Made by a program: the position numbers and the translations under genes | Origin: Coniferiporia sulphurascens | Lineage: Eukaryota > Basidiomycota > Agaricomycetes > Hymenochaetales > Hymenochaetaceae | Reading direction: 5' to 3' | DNA: 64,000 nt | Assembly: GCA_002794785.1 (NCBI GenBank) | Contig: NBBA01000001.1 | Location: forward strand, 806,001 to 870,000 | Notes under the pieces: generated by a model | The model's input: the letters and a program-made list of their open reading frames with translations, nothing else | Database searches by the model: none | Told to the model about the DNA's origin: nothing | Shown here: piece by piece, positions 12,964-23,825 of the stretch | Layout of the letters: every line of letters starts with the position of its first letter | Position numbering within the stretch: position 1 is the stretch's first letter

Positions 12964-13233
12964 GTATGTAGTGGTTCTTCCTGGGTCAATATTCTGGCCT
13001 GTAACTAGATGTGATCCATTTTGCTAATATGTAGTCTTTGCCTTGTTTTGACGAGTCCTTCCTTTTAGTACTTTCAATCCCACGTTGTATAGTACCCTTT
13101 CTTATTTTATTCCGTCGACGCACGGTTTGTGATCGATTCTAACATTAACATGTAGTAGGTACTTAGTTTGTATGAGCGTTTATGATTACAATAAATATAA
13201 AGCCGATGCACGCTATTGTATAAGATATTACAA

Positions 13234-13282
13234 GCTATATAAAGACTTCCTTGGAAATGTGGCTCGCACTTGGACAAGTGCG
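13234..13282 (+). promoter_or_regulatory. TATA box plus perfect palindrome upstream of unidentified unit (copy 1)
   Basis: tatataaag near 13234 is followed by the 18-bp palindrome CGCACTTGGACAAGTGCG at 13265-13282, then an ATG at 13326. The same order (TATA, palindrome, ATGAGCACC) is kept in the other two copies. A dimeric regulator site is a natural reading, but that is inference. Confidence 0.5.
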
Positions 13283-13325
13283 AACCACCCTCAGCTTACT
13301 TGAATTAGATTCAAATGCGAGTGAT

Positions 13326-14946
13326 ATGAGCACCTCGTATCCGGCTCACCGGTGGAATCACTACCTGGCCGCTGCGTCTGCGTGTACGGAAGGTGTTACG
13401 AAAATTATACTGGGCAATCATGCCGAGTGTTTACGTTGTCGATAGGCACCAGAGACACGCGCCGCGATGAGTATATGAACGAAAAGATGCTGTTTGCGCC
13501 CGTGATGAGCTCGGCAGGACTGCTAACGGAATTGAGTGTCACGATATGATTTTAGAGATGAGTGCGAAGCACGGGTACCATATTCATTTTCTTCAACTTC
13601 GAATCGTCTTCGCGCCTCTTGAAAAGCTTAGCACTTGGTGAATCCTCTCTGCATTAATAACAGATAGATATGCGTACCTCGGTTTGCGCATTGAGAACGT
13701 CCGTGAAGAGCAGGTGCATGATCCGCGCGGCGCAGCCCTGCACTGCTGTCTCTTCGCGGTCCGCATGCACGGAGTCCGGCGCGCCCCGTTGACTATTCGC
13801 AGTCCACTGCCGAGCGCCGAGGTGTCGAGCTAGTCGCGTATGAGTGCCCAGCAGAGCGCCGAGCACGTCCTACACGTCTTCGGGATTCTTGATGAAGGTC
13901 TCGTTCTTGAACACGCGAGTGATGATGGCGCACGTGCGAGCGTGACGTGCGTCGTGCGGATGGAGCGGCCTCGCATACTACAGGAGCGCCACCAGGGTGA
14001 ATACGGACTGGTGGGAGCCGAGGGAAAGAAAGGTAAACAAGGCGGGATTGTCTATCGTTTTGTATGATTTTGTATCAGCAGTTCCGGGTTAGGGGAGGAA
14101 TGATCGAGCGATCGGGTGGAGACAGCCGGTCGATTGTGTAGCTGGCTGACCCGTCTGAGAATTCTTCGTCTCTCTCGCTTGAAAAGTCAGAGACCTGGCC
14201 GATGTATTCGAAGCGATTTAGAATCCAAATAACGGCTGATGTATACGGTGGAAGCCAGAAGCGCTGTGATATTTTGGACGAACACGTCCGGCCTTCTTTT
14301 AGGGATGCTGTTAACGAGCTGCCCAAGTCTTATATGGGGTACCTCACCTTGTCGAGCACGGCCTCTCGGCGCTGGATAACCGCCAACGGCTCGACGCTCT
14401 CTAGGATGCTCTCGGGTTCTTCAATGACGGCGCCTCTTTTCCCTTCTCTTCTCCAACGGCGGCTTTCGTCGCTCAGACTGAGGCCTACGAGCGAAGTTTC
14501 AGAGTCAGCGGAGGTCCGGGCTCGAAACAGAAGCAAGGACAGCCGGGCCTCTGTTATTCGTTCTCGCCTTGTCCTTCTGTACCTCTCACCGGTCACCTCC
14601 GCCTGGTACAACGTCTCCGGGGCCTCAGCCTCGAGCGCGGAAAGCCTACAAATAAGGATGATGACGATGTACTTGATGCTGACGGACTGAGGCTGAACGG
14701 TGGCGGAGAGGAAGGGCCCAAGGGAGAAGAGACGGAGCTCGCCAGTGAAGACATGGATGGCTATGATGGCCTTACGAATGATGGCCCGCACAAGGATGAA
14801 TGGGAGGGGACGATGGACTGGTGCGTGCTGGGGCCCGATGCCGTTCAGCGAGCTGAGCCGTAGGAGGTTCTTCCTGACAAGGATGCGCATATCGCGCAAT
14901 AGCTCGTGGGTCGGATTTAGAGCCTGCCCTTGTCGATGAGGCTAAT
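13326..14946 (+). pseudogene. Unidentified decayed gene unit, copy 1 (5' and middle part)
   Basis: Three copies occur in the window: here, 48767-47100 (-) and 61533-59540 (-). The start encodes MSTSYPAHRWNHYLAAASACT and is recognisable in all three. Further shared pieces are LFAPVMSSAGLLTELSV, ENVREEQVH and, around 14250-14350, DEHVRPSFRDAVNELPKSYM. Frames shift between pieces in every copy, so I cannot build a continuous protein. I do not recognise the family. The two strands give competing ORFs over 14.2-14.9 kb; the coding strand is set only by the conserved promoter and start. Confidence 0.45.
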
Positions 14947-15813
14947 GAAGCTTCTGACTCATGCGCCCTTGACCTCTGACCACCATCATCTCACCCAGCG
15001 CAAACCGACTCGCACCACCAATAATTTCCCTGGGTTAACCACCCACACCAGTCCTCACTCACAGTAGACATCCGTCGAGCTGTTTCATTGCCTTGTTCAA
15101 CATTCCACTCCCCCTTTCCCCCATTCCCCCATGCCCCCTTCTATTCCTTCACCTCCCGGTGCCAAACTTCGAAACCAACACCACATATGAACCCTTCAAC
15201 ATCGTTAACGACAACCAGCACATACTAGAATGGGCCATAGGCCAGCACAAACTACAGGTCATCAGCATTAGTGGGCCGCCACACAATTCACGACATATTT
15301 TCCTCTATCGAGAAAACCTCAGCCACTATGGCCCATGCATAGACTTAACATCAGTCATCCTACAATTCGCAGTCAACCTAACACCTCATGGCAACCTGGC
15401 CCTAGCCTCACGCACACCTACCGCTCCAAGCGATGTCACGTCACCACTCTCAGAGTCACAAATATCGGACATAAAACAATTCAAACCATGCCCACATGTA
15501 AAACATAAAAAATTCAGTAGTTTTTCTCATCTTTCACAATCAGTATTAGTCATCATAGAATCCATAAAACCACCACCCCCCCTTCACAATTTGCTCTTCC
15601 GATTCTTATCCCCCCTGACAAAACCATTTAGTTACCTCCGACAACCAAACCTCATACCTTTTATTCGACTTAAGCCCAGGAACTTTATACCTTGTTAATC
15701 TCCTCCGACACTACACTTTATATGGTCTCACATCCGCGTCTTTTACTATGTAATGTAGCGGTATACAAATGCTGATTTAAAAAAAAAAAAAAAAAAAAAA
15801 GAAGCTTCTGACT
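14947..15813 (+). mobile_element. Poly(A)-tailed retroposon with 13-bp target-site duplication
   Basis: The insert is 14960-15800 (841 bp) and ends in 22 A residues (15779-15800). It is flanked by the direct repeat GAAGCTTCTGACT at 14947-14959 and 15801-15813. The third copy of the host unit has the uninterrupted site (agtcagaagccccactagc, around 59920). A long target duplication plus poly(A) indicates LINE-type reverse transcription. The insert is strikingly C-rich and contains one open frame (15093-15698, 201 codons) with no motif I recognise. It may be a 5'-truncated LINE, a SINE-like element or a processed copy of a cellular transcript. Confidence 0.85.
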
Positions 15814-16330
15814 GGATGCTGTGAGAAGAAATGAGATCAGTGAGGGAAGAATGCACTACGAAGAGACACGTACGCGTTGTCGTCATTCACGGGAGGCTTG
15901 TCCAGGTGGTACTAGTGGCGGGGGAAGAGACTGCGTGCGAGCTGCACGCTGCTAGGTTCTCTCGACGGGCACGCTAGGGATTGTCTTGAGGAGTACCAGT
16001 GGTGTTGTCAGCTCGTAGAGATCGGCAAGGCGGCATTTGCCGTGCCGTGGGACGTTGAACGGACCATGTCCACGCGTCCGCGTTGGAAGCCAGTTGGCGG
16101 CTCGGGGGATCCGTCCGTCGATCCCCAGACGGAACCAAATTTGCATCCGGGTGTTTGTCTCCTACGCTCACTATATTGACGGAACCACAAATAATTTTCA
16201 GAAGCACTTCGATGTCTCCGACCCCACCACTGCAGACGTTCAAGTGAGTCAGCGCACCAGAATGTTACACCAGTAAGTTGGAATTCAAACCCGTATTCAG
16301 AGTCTAGACCCGGCTTTGAATCCATCTGAG
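15814..16330 (-). pseudogene. Continuation of unidentified unit, then an F-box-like (D type) fragment
   Basis: 15.9-16.15 kb pairs with 46.98-47.2 kb and 59.5-59.8 kb. The frame giving VPRHGKCRLADLYELTTPL is the one best kept among copies. 16180-16260 matches the D-gene segment RDIEVLLRIICGSV on the minus strand. 16260-16330 is the short block (ttcagagtctagacccggct) also found beside MDR1 and MDR3. Everything is broken by stops. Confidence 0.5.
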
Positions 16331-16521
16331 CTTTTTGCTATCCACACAACGATTCTGACGACTCTGGCGGCAACACACTTCGTCAATACTAATCCCAATA
16401 TTTGTACACGTGTTCGTACAGCCACTGCTACATCAAGCCAGCCAGATATTCTACTTTCATCGCAATCCAACTCAAAAATTCCATCGATGTCTGCGGGCAC
16501 ATCGAGAGTACGAACCATATC

Positions 16522-17898
16522 CTAAGTGCTCTCCACTCCGGGCGTCTCGATAACTCGATAAACGAGTTTTTCCCCATGTAGCTTGTCGCCTTTAAGCAGC
16601 GCAAGGCCCTCTCCGACACCCGCTAGGCCGTTTGGTACGAGTCGCACACGATTCGGGCGGAGTCTGGGCGTGGCCTTGCTGTCTGGCGGGGACACGAGGT
16701 AGTTTGAGACAAGGCGTGAGAATCGTGCACAGACTGTACAGATTAGAGGGTAAGTAAATGTAATTTAGATGAACGGTGACGATACATTGGGGAACTAAAC
16801 GAGGATTTTGACTCACAGGCTTCATCCTTTCCGAAGGCACTGCCGACATATGTGCACACCGGCTCTACACCGAGAGGGAAACGTTCCTTCGCGTCATCCT
16901 TGAGTGGCAGGATATGTACTACTTTGCCTCTTCCGCCGTGAGACGCCTTGGCGATGGCACGGGCTAGCACAGGCGTAGAATCGCCAGTCACGATTGTGTC
17001 ATAGGCGGCGGTACAGGAGCGTCCTGATAGAGCCTTCACAAGTGCGTCTTCCTGGGTCGGTTTAAGAAGTGTGGCAGCCGCATCAGTAAGCCTCGGATAT
17101 AATACCATACTGCCAACAGAATGCTCACCAGCTCGGCATTTGACTTGTGCGCACGATAATCGAGGACGATATCTGCGCCGAGATCTCTAGCGTAGTCGCA
17201 TGAAAGCCCAGCAACGCCTACTACGAAATACCCTGCACTCTTTGCAAGCTGGACCACATACGCTCCGACTGACGATGAGGCGCCGTAGACAATGACGGCT
17301 GCCGCATTGGCTGTTTTAGAACTGGGTCTGTGGCGTGCTCTGACGGCGTGACGAACGACGTACTTACCTTCTGTCGGCGTGCCAGAGGCCGGCGGCTCTT
17401 TCAGACCCAAATCTACAAAAAGTCCGATGGCAGCAGTGAATACTGCCAGAGGTAGAGTCGACGCCTCCTCGAAGCCCGTCGAGTTCGGAATCGGTATCGT
17501 CGTTGAGGCGGGTGCAAGACTGTACTGAGCATAGCCGCCATACTACAAAAAGCCTCCAAACGTTGGCGCTGGCCGCGAATACCACATAGTACGTAGTCAC
17601 TCACCTTGTTCTCTTTCGTGTCCATCTTGGTATATGCCGCTACGCGTTGTCCGAGCGTAAAACCGTCGACGCCATCGCCGAGCGCGGCGACATGGCCGGC
17701 GACGTCGCTGCCCTCGACGTAGGAGTAGTCATTTCTCATTTTGGGGTGCATCCACTGGCAGTCCTTCGGATAAGACGCGACGGCGACTTTCTGGATGAGC
17801 AGCTCGCACGGTCCGGGTTTAGGGATGGGGAGACACTTCAATGTGCTCGAGTTCTCGTCGCTGAAGACGCTGAGTTGTGTGCCTATGGGCTGGGTCAT
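16522..17898 (-). CDS. MDR2: GroES-like / zinc-type alcohol dehydrogenase
   Basis: Five exons encode 365 residues: 17898-17605, 17542-17368, 17310-17129, 17051-16817 and 16733-16522. Splice phases are the same as MDR1 and MDR3. It has two extra residues (KDCQWMHP) in the GroES-like half compared with its paralogues. The nucleotide-binding loop VIVYGASSSVGAYVVQLAK and the C-terminal RLRPNRVRLVPNGLAG are intact. It is much closer to MDR3 than to MDR1, including introns, as expected for the two arms of the inverted duplication. A putative NADPH-dependent reductase of unknown substrate. The coding sequence shows no lesion. Confidence 0.88.
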
Positions 17899-17964
17899 TT
17901 TCTCGGATTGCTTGCGGGAAGGAGGGGGAGTTGTTGGGCTGTGGACGCGGAGGAGATGCCTACA

Positions 17965-17970
17965 TATATA
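17965..17970 (-). promoter_or_regulatory. TATA box of MDR2
   Basis: tatata 67-72 nt upstream of the ATG, matching MDR1 and MDR3 in position. The minisatellite at 18055-18205 lies upstream of it. Confidence 0.55.
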
Positions 17971-18054
17971 ATCGTGGATGAGTGGATGAGATTATCCATG
18001 AGCTCATTCTATTCCTCCTCTCGTATGTCCTCCATCCACAATGGTTTCAATTAC

Positions 18055-18205
18055 CCGGCTCACGACGGTGAACGTGTATTCAGTCAATGCAGTACGATGA
18101 ACGTGTGTTCGGTTGGTGGAGTGTATTAAGTGGGTGCAGTACGGTGAACGTGTCATTCAGTAGGTGCGGTGTATTCACTCGGTACAGTACGGTGAATGTG
18201 TCAGA
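18055..18205. repeat. Minisatellite in MDR2 promoter region
   Basis: About four imperfect units of 30-45 bp built on gcagtacggtgaacgtgt...ttcagt.ggt. The mirror copy is at 44935-45075. MDR1 has roughly one unit (6735-6790). Confidence 0.65.
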
Positions 18206-18247
18206 GGAGAAAGAAGGTGTTTGCATCTTGAAGCAAAGAAGTCATGA

Positions 18248-18931
18248 CTTTAAGTATTGACAGTATCGGTGAATATTCCCTTCCGTTTATCCTGATCTGA
18301 CTTTGGTCTTTCAACTGCACACATGAGTTGATCAGAGATACGGGGGACAAGATCGGTAGAATTGAAAACCTTACGTTTCGGAATGTGCTTGAGTCAAAAA
18401 AAATCAAAGGGACATAAATTTGGTCGAAGCTCATAGCTACCAGATTTACAGTTGCGATTTTCTCAAAAGAATTATCATGAAACAAGTCAGCGTACAGGGA
18501 GACGCCCAGCACTTTGTCATCATCCAAAAGCAAGTCGAAGGGCCGGGTGGTGCAGGGTATACTTGGGTTGATTGGGGACAGTACTTTTTTGTCAGTTCAT
18601 GTCGCATTTTGGAGATTTTTTGTTATCAACCTGGTCGCCCCGTCAAGACGCGTACGCTGAGGGTACTGAGTTTTCAAAGTAGATGTACGAATCTCTGAGT
18701 TATACCATGCCAGTGGAAACAGTCGAAAATCAATACCACTTTACTGGATATCGAGACGTCGGAATGAGTCTCGAAATACAGGTATCGGCGTATATGCGGC
18801 GACGAAAAGGGAAAAGATCGCCGGTGAAAGCTTACGTCCCCACTATAGGAACGGCACTCATTTTGGTTGGGCCGTTTGATTTTATTCAGGCCGCAGCGGC
18901 CACGGCCCTCACTGGCAACCCTGGAAATTGA
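18248..18931 (+). pseudogene. Unidentified coding remnant (copy 1)
   Basis: Homologous to 44551-44898 on the minus strand. Conserved at the protein level: SIGEYSLPFILI, ENLTFRNVL and KRIIMKQ.. GDAQ.FV.I.KQ. Stops and frameshifts break it in this copy. Further on, 18683-18931 is an open stretch with a basic segment and a hydrophobic run (GTALILVGPFDFIQAAAATA) that could be a membrane segment. I do not recognise the family. Confidence 0.4.
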
Positions 18932-18989
18932 AGTATCATTCCGCTCGCCAGAACGCTAGCTTGAAGTCTTTCTTTCTTATACCAAGTCA

Positions 18990-19329
18990 TGCCTCAATAA
19001 CTCTAGGATCCGTTCGAGGGGCCAGCCCGGTCTGCAGCTCCAACAGACTCTGACGATCTGCTCGAAAAGACGCTCGTTAGACTCAAACATCTTGCTATAC
19101 TTCAACACTAATCTTTGTTCTTCTTCCGGTCCACTGCACAGCTATTGTGTACTTTCTTGTATTCTTTCTCAAGATCCCAGCTGTCTCTCTATACGACTCA
19201 GAGAATGCGGAGATGGGCGCCATCAAACAATCGCCTGATATCTGTCGTCGTGTGGCTTATCAGGGCCTGCAAGTAATTTGCATGCAAAAAGATAGTTATT
19301 GGCGCTTAGTAAGATCAGCAGTTGAGTGA
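18990..19329 (+). other. Possible small hypothetical exon pair
   Basis: A frame giving DSDDLLEKTLVRLKHLAILQ ends near 19108. It can be joined through a possible acceptor (ccactgcacag, 19141) to an open stretch 19147-19329 (IPAVSLYDSENAEMGAIKQS... to a stop). Hydrophobic residues follow the join. There is no counterpart elsewhere in the window and no recognised domain. This may be noise. Confidence 0.2.
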
Positions 19330-19849
19330 GAGAAAATATAGCCCTCAGGATTGGACGATATCAAGTCTCCGACAGCCGGTTGAAATTGGTACGCTGAAAG
19401 CCAGTTCTCGCTGTGAGTCATTATTTGCCTCTCATACACCCAATTGTTAAGCGGTCCGCTCACCGGAGCTCAAGCCTCAATCTTCCTGAGCGCGACTCGC
19501 ACCACTGAGGACCAAAAAAATCATCCCTCAAAATCATCTTTCAATATGGCTCCGAAGCGAGGCAGCGCGATTGAAATTGGGAACACCCCTTCTCAATGTC
19601 TGTGACGCACTCTAGCCTATCAACGTCGCAAAAGAAGCACACCCTTATTGTATGCCTTAACACGATCTCACGGCGCGGAAAATGACACTCGGTCGGGTGG
19701 GTTGAGGCATGTCGTAGGGATGAAAAACGTGAAACTCTCTTTGTGAAAGAGAGAAATTTGAAGTCTTCTGTCTCGACCCACATGCATCATTTCAACGGCG
19801 CCAATGGTATCTCCCGTGCCGTGTCTGAGTTCTGACGACAAAAAATACA

Positions 19850-20140
19850 TCCCAAATCCTATATCGACCAGCAAGAAATAGAACACGCGTGACACCAGAC
19901 CGTCGACGCGTGGTCGTCTGAGTGTCGGAGTGTCGGAGTACGGATTACCGGTGTCGGAGTATTGACTAACTCCGGGCACAACGAGCAGCAAACGCGCGAG
20001 GATGCTACTTTGTTGTACACCCACCGTTTCGAACATACCTGTCTAAGCCCGAGTCCCAAAAGTATTCCTATATACAGTACATAGCTTACACACATGTGTA
20101 CAGCTTGTGAACTTCTACCACGTACCGTTACGGAGATTCA
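19850..20140 (-). repeat. Dispersed roughly 300-bp repeat with ACTCCGAC minisatellite, copy 1
   Basis: Contains ggtctggtgtcacgcgtg, tandem 8-9 bp units around tccgacactccga, and a segment aattttgggattcgggctt. Relatives: 44230-44540 (+) and, more diverged, 39290-39600 (+). Confidence 0.65.
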
Positions 20141-20542
20141 TTACAACCATGAACTGATACGTGGTCGCCCACTATAGAAAGACGGGCGAAGTTAGGGCTA
20201 CGCGGGACTGTATGACCGTCAAAGTGAAAAGAAGCTGTGTTTAATAAGCTATGGTATATCTCCCTTTCAAAATGTATTCAACAGGCATGGCGCTCCGTGC
20301 GAATAAATCCGGACTCCATTATGCAGTATTCATAATAGTAGGGTAAGAGGAATGCATTGGACACATCACCAGACCGATGTACCGTATGTATGCTCTGACA
20401 GCGCTGTAAGGTTGTTTAAATTTCTACACCCAAACGTTCAGTTCTGGGTAAAAACGGAGCAGAATACACGTACAGTACACGCGCGGGTAGTCACTATGTG
20501 CCTCCTCCTCCCATGCTTTGATAACACTTCATGAACCGCATA

Positions 20543-21637
20543 CTAATACAAAGCTCGGGATTTCCACTCCGCTAGTAACACCTCGTACTTCCTATTTCCC
20601 TCCTCAGGATACCTTGGAGTTGGAGGATGCACTTCAAGTCCATCTATTCTTAGTGCCTTCACATCGTTAATGAAGTCTCGGATCTTTCTCTCGTAATCCC
20701 ATCGTCCGTTACCGCAGCGAAAGCTGGGACATCTACCAAGTTGCAAAACCGCGGAAACCAGCTTCCCAGGAAGCTGACGATTCGAGCCATTCGCCGATGC
20801 AGACGAGTCTGTCGTACCCCCAGCAGAACCGTGAATCACCTCCACGAGCATATCGGCGTTCTCCAAAAACCTCCGGTCGTTTATTACTATTATCAAGTGG
20901 GTCAACGCGCCATAGCGGGAGTGCATGTCCTCGAGCAGCGGATGAAGGCGAACTATTACTTGTGGAGTTGGCCAACTAGTCCCCGCCGTCCCAACCACGA
21001 CTCCAATAAGGTGGAGCCTTCGCAGAGAAGGCGCCGTTGGAGGGACAAACGGGCTACCTCCCGCTTCGGGCTCAGTGATTCTCGAGGTTTGTTCTAAAGT
21101 AAGGGACTTGAGGCGCGGGAGATGTGCTCCGGAAAAAATATTTGAAGGACTTTCTTCCGCAAATGATTTTAATTGTAGCGCGGTGATCGTTATGAGCGTC
21201 GTACCAGCGCTGCGTACGAGGGTGCAGGAAGAGCTCCAGAAATTGCGACCGTGGCTCTTGTAATACCAACTGGCTTCGATCCCCCTACGGGTCTTCCAGA
21301 AATCGAGGCAATAACCTTCCTCAGATGAGACGGGGGCAGTATCTGACGCTAATGCGTGCTCCATTTTCAAGTCGCAGATAAATAAGTGTTGGATGTTGAC
21401 CCCGGCTCCACCCATCATAGACCCGGAAAGTCGAGCCTCTTGCAACCTCTTCAGCCTCGCAAGAACCCGACTTAATTGATCTGGACCGGCGATTACAAGG
21501 GTGCGAAATTCGAGCGGCTCTGCGATCGAGCGGAAGTATTTTGACACTAAGCCTAGCCTGCGTGCCGTACGCCCAGGGTCGCTAGCGCACGCGTAGTCGA
21601 AAATGAGAATGGCGACATCCGTAGAGCACTTGTCCAT
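20543..21637 (-). CDS. F-box-like protein B
   Basis: Single exon of 364 residues, starting at the conserved MDKCSTDVAILIFDYAC; a longer in-frame start at 21721 exists but is not shared. The F-box-like segment includes RRLGLVSKYFRSIAEPLEFRTLVIAG, followed by spaced leucine-rich motifs (HLPRLKSLTLEQ, APSLRRLHLIGVVV). It ends LLAEWKSRALY. It is the mirror partner of gene E (42728-43816) and shares promoter and 3' flank with it. Probably an SCF substrate adaptor by family; no substrate-binding domain is identifiable. Confidence 0.75.
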   Translation of the reverse strand: MDKCSTDVAILIFDYACASDPGRTARRLGLVSKYFRSIAEPLEFRTLVIAGPDQLSRVLARLKRLQEARLSGSMMGGAGVNIQHLFICDLKMEHALASDTAPVSSEEGYCLDFWKTRRGIEASWYYKSHGRNFWSSSCTLVRSAGTTLITITALQLKSFAEESPSNIFSGAHLPRLKSLTLEQTSRITEPEAGGSPFVPPTAPSLRRLHLIGVVVGTAGTSWPTPQVIVRLHPLLEDMHSRYGALTHLIIVINDRRFLENADMLVEVIHGSAGGTTDSSASANGSNRQLPGKLVSAVLQLGRCPSFRCGNGRWDYERKIRDFINDVKALRIDGLEVHPPTPRYPEEGNRKYEVLLAEWKSRALY

Positions 21638-22244
21638 ACTGTGAGAGTGTGCAAGAAAGAGGGGGTTGAGCATGTGAGCTTGATGCCCTTGTTCATATAC
21701 TGTATGATTTTGAAGCGGCATTTGAATGAATCACCGGAAATGATGAATCAGGTGCACGTTAAGTGAAAAGGGCGCGCCCATAAATCAAACGTTGATGTTC
21801 CGGGTGCGGGGAATGCACTCCGGATAAAACGCACAAACAGTCTTCTTTCGACCGCGGCATCCCTTGTAGTGTAATGATCGCTATGAGCGTCGTGCTTACG
21901 TTGCGAGCGAGGGGGGGGAAGTTCTTCAGAATCCGACATCACATATGCGGTAGTAAGTACAAGCTAGCTTCACTTCCTTACCTGTACTCCAGAAGCTATT
22001 AGTAGAATATCCTGATATAGGCCCACTAGGAGTCGCATCCACTGTCAACGCGTGGCAGCGTGCTCTGCTCCGAGCCCCACGTTGCTGGTAGCAACTTGCA
22101 TGTGTTGAATGCCGACCTTACCTCCAGGAATTTACCCAGTCTGGCCACTTTATTCCCTGGCGCTTTGACGAGTTTGCACGTACGCGTGCCGGTAGCAATT
22201 ATTCCCTCCGCGCTTTGGTAACACCTCGTGAACCGCCTGCTAAT

Positions 22245-22400
22245 CTAAAGCTCGGGATTTCCACTTCGCCAGTAACACCTCGTACTCCCTTCAGGATACC
22301 ATGGAGCTGGAGAATGCACTTCAAGTCCATCTATTACCAGCGCCTTCACATCATTAGTAACGTTTCGAATTTTTTCGTAAGGCGCTCTCCTAGGGTTTAC
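22245..22400 (-). pseudogene. C-terminal fragment of an F-box-like gene
   Basis: Encodes only the last 50 or so residues of the family (NDVKALVIDGLEVHSPAPWYP followed by a shifted LLA.WKS.L tail). It has a small deletion near 22285. It lies directly between genes B and C, where the homology of the left arm ends, and may mark a rearrangement junction. Confidence 0.7.
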
Positions 22401-22730
22401 ATGTAAAATGTTTGTTGCTGATCTTGGCCAAAAAAAAAACCAGCATCCTATTGCGTACGGCTGACCGTGACGCTGACAGATTAACGAACATGTTATTTTT
22501 AGCATGCTATGGTATCCCCTTGATAATTGAAGCCGACAGGCGCGGAACCTTGTGCTAATAAATATGGACCGTATTCTACAGTATTCAAAAATACACAACG
22601 ACATAAGGATATAGTAATGGTGGGACAAATGTACCACTATCCTAGCAGCACTGTAGGTTTGCTTATAAGCAATACGGAGCGTAGTTTACACGTATACGCA
22701 CAGGTAGCAAGCACATGGTAAAACCGCCTG

Positions 22731-23825
22731 TTAATCCAGCGCCCTGGATTTCCACTCCGCAAATAACAATTCGAACTCTTTATTCCCCTCCTCAGGATAC
22801 GCCGGGGCTGGAAAATGCACCTCAAGTCCATCTATTCCCAGTGCCTCCACATCGTTAATGAGGTCTCGAGTTTTTGTCTCATAAGCCCGTAGTCCATCGC
22901 CGCAGCCTAATAAGGGACGTCTAACCAGTTGCAGTACCGCGGAGACCATCTTCCCAGACAGCTGACGATTGGTGACGTTCTCCGGGACCAATGAGTACGC
23001 TGTATCACTAGCAGAACCGTGAATCACCTTCACGAGCGTCTCGACATTGTCCATAGGGCTCCAATCGCCTATTATCAAGTGGGTCAACGCGCCACAGCGG
23101 GAGTGCATGTTCTCGAGCAGCGGATGAATGCGCACTAGTACTGGCGGAGTTGATCTACTGGTCCACACCGTCTCAACCACGACTCCAATAATGTGGAGCC
23201 TTCGCAGAGAAGGCGCCGTTGGGGGGACAAATTGGTTACCTCCCGCTTCAGGTTTCATACTTGTCGAGCCAGAGGTTTCTTTTAGAGTAAGTGCCTTGAG
23301 GCGTGGGAGATGCGCTCCGGAAAAAATATCTAAAGGGCTTTCTTTCTCCAGCGGTATCCATTGTAGCGCGGTAATCGTTATAAGCGTCTCGCCAGCGCAT
23401 CGCACGAGGGCGGAGGAGGAACCCCAGAAATTGTGAATGTGGTCATTGTAGTATGATATAGCTTCAGCACCATCACGAGTATACCAGAATTCAAAGAGAA
23501 AATGACGCTCAGTCATGGTGGGATCCCCGTATAACGCCAATGCATGCTCCATTTTCAAGTCGCAGATAAATAGATGTTGGATGTTGGCCCTGGCTCCACC
23601 CATCACAGACCCGGAAAGTCGAGCCTCTTTCAGCCTTTTCAGTTTCGCAAGGACCCGACTTAATTGATCTGGGCCTGCGATTACAAGGGTGCGAAATTCG
23701 AATGGCTCCGCAATCGAGCGGAAGTATTTTGACACTAAGCCTAACATGCGTGCCGTACTCCCAAGGTCCCCGGTACACGCATAATCTAAAATGAGCATGG
23801 CGACGTCTGTAGAGCACTTGTCCAT
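22731..23825 (-). CDS. F-box-like protein C
   Basis: Single exon of 364 residues from the conserved MDKCSTDVAMLILDYAC to AEWKSRALD. Same domain plan as A, to which it is closest: shared SGSVMGGARANIQHLFICDLKMEHAL and the DWSPMDNVETLVKVIHGSA segment. Its 3' flank also resembles A's. It has no mirror copy in the right arm, where the unrelated-position gene D stands instead. No lesion seen. Confidence 0.75.
   Translation of the reverse strand: MDKCSTDVAMLILDYACTGDLGSTARMLGLVSKYFRSIAEPFEFRTLVIAGPDQLSRVLAKLKRLKEARLSGSVMGGARANIQHLFICDLKMEHALALYGDPTMTERHFLFEFWYTRDGAEAISYYNDHIHNFWGSSSALVRCAGETLITITALQWIPLEKESPLDIFSGAHLPRLKALTLKETSGSTSMKPEAGGNQFVPPTAPSLRRLHIIGVVVETVWTSRSTPPVLVRIHPLLENMHSRCGALTHLIIGDWSPMDNVETLVKVIHGSASDTAYSLVPENVTNRQLSGKMVSAVLQLVRRPLLGCGDGLRAYETKTRDLINDVEALGIDGLEVHFPAPAYPEEGNKEFELLFAEWKSRALD

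Larger units (their letters stand above)
7709..13008 (+). pseudogene. NLR1: NACHT-WD40 NOD-like receptor, broken
   Basis: Exons read 7709-7746, 7808-7824 (17 nt), 7887-8019, 8073-8209, 8262-8305, 8356-8490, 8544-8594, 8651-8849, 8901-9020, 9070-11185 (interrupted by an LTR) and 11246 to the end. The N-terminus looks C2-like (VEIDFKGN...VDLSIQIEEVHKI), followed by a helical STAND N-terminal region. The NACHT domain has Walker A GVAGSGKSA (around 9230), Walker B LVVVIDALDESGD (9537) and VFITSRPLPEL. At least six WD repeats of about 43 residues follow. Four lesions are seen: solo LTR at 9969-10528; an extra A at 10624-10630 giving a TAG; loss of one C near 11630; solo LTR at 12405-12963. Without the second LTR the tail would end ...WVNILACN at 13008. 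Such receptors act in fungal non-self recognition; this copy cannot make the full protein. Confidence 0.85.
7470..22240. repeat. Left arm of large inverted duplication
   Basis: Gene order NLR1(+), unidentified unit(+), MDR2(-), remnant(+), F-box B(-) mirrors F-box E(+), remnant(-), MDR3(+), unit(-), NLR2(-) in 42.05-53.7 kb. Introns, promoters and intergenic words match as well. The left arm is longer because it alone carries two LTRs (560 and 559 bp) and an 841-bp retroposon. The exact ends are estimated by eye. Confidence 0.8.

Noticed and set aside
15093..15698. 201-codon ORF as a host gene
   Set aside because: It lies wholly inside the poly(A)-tailed insert with a 13-bp target duplication, so it is treated as part of a retroposon.
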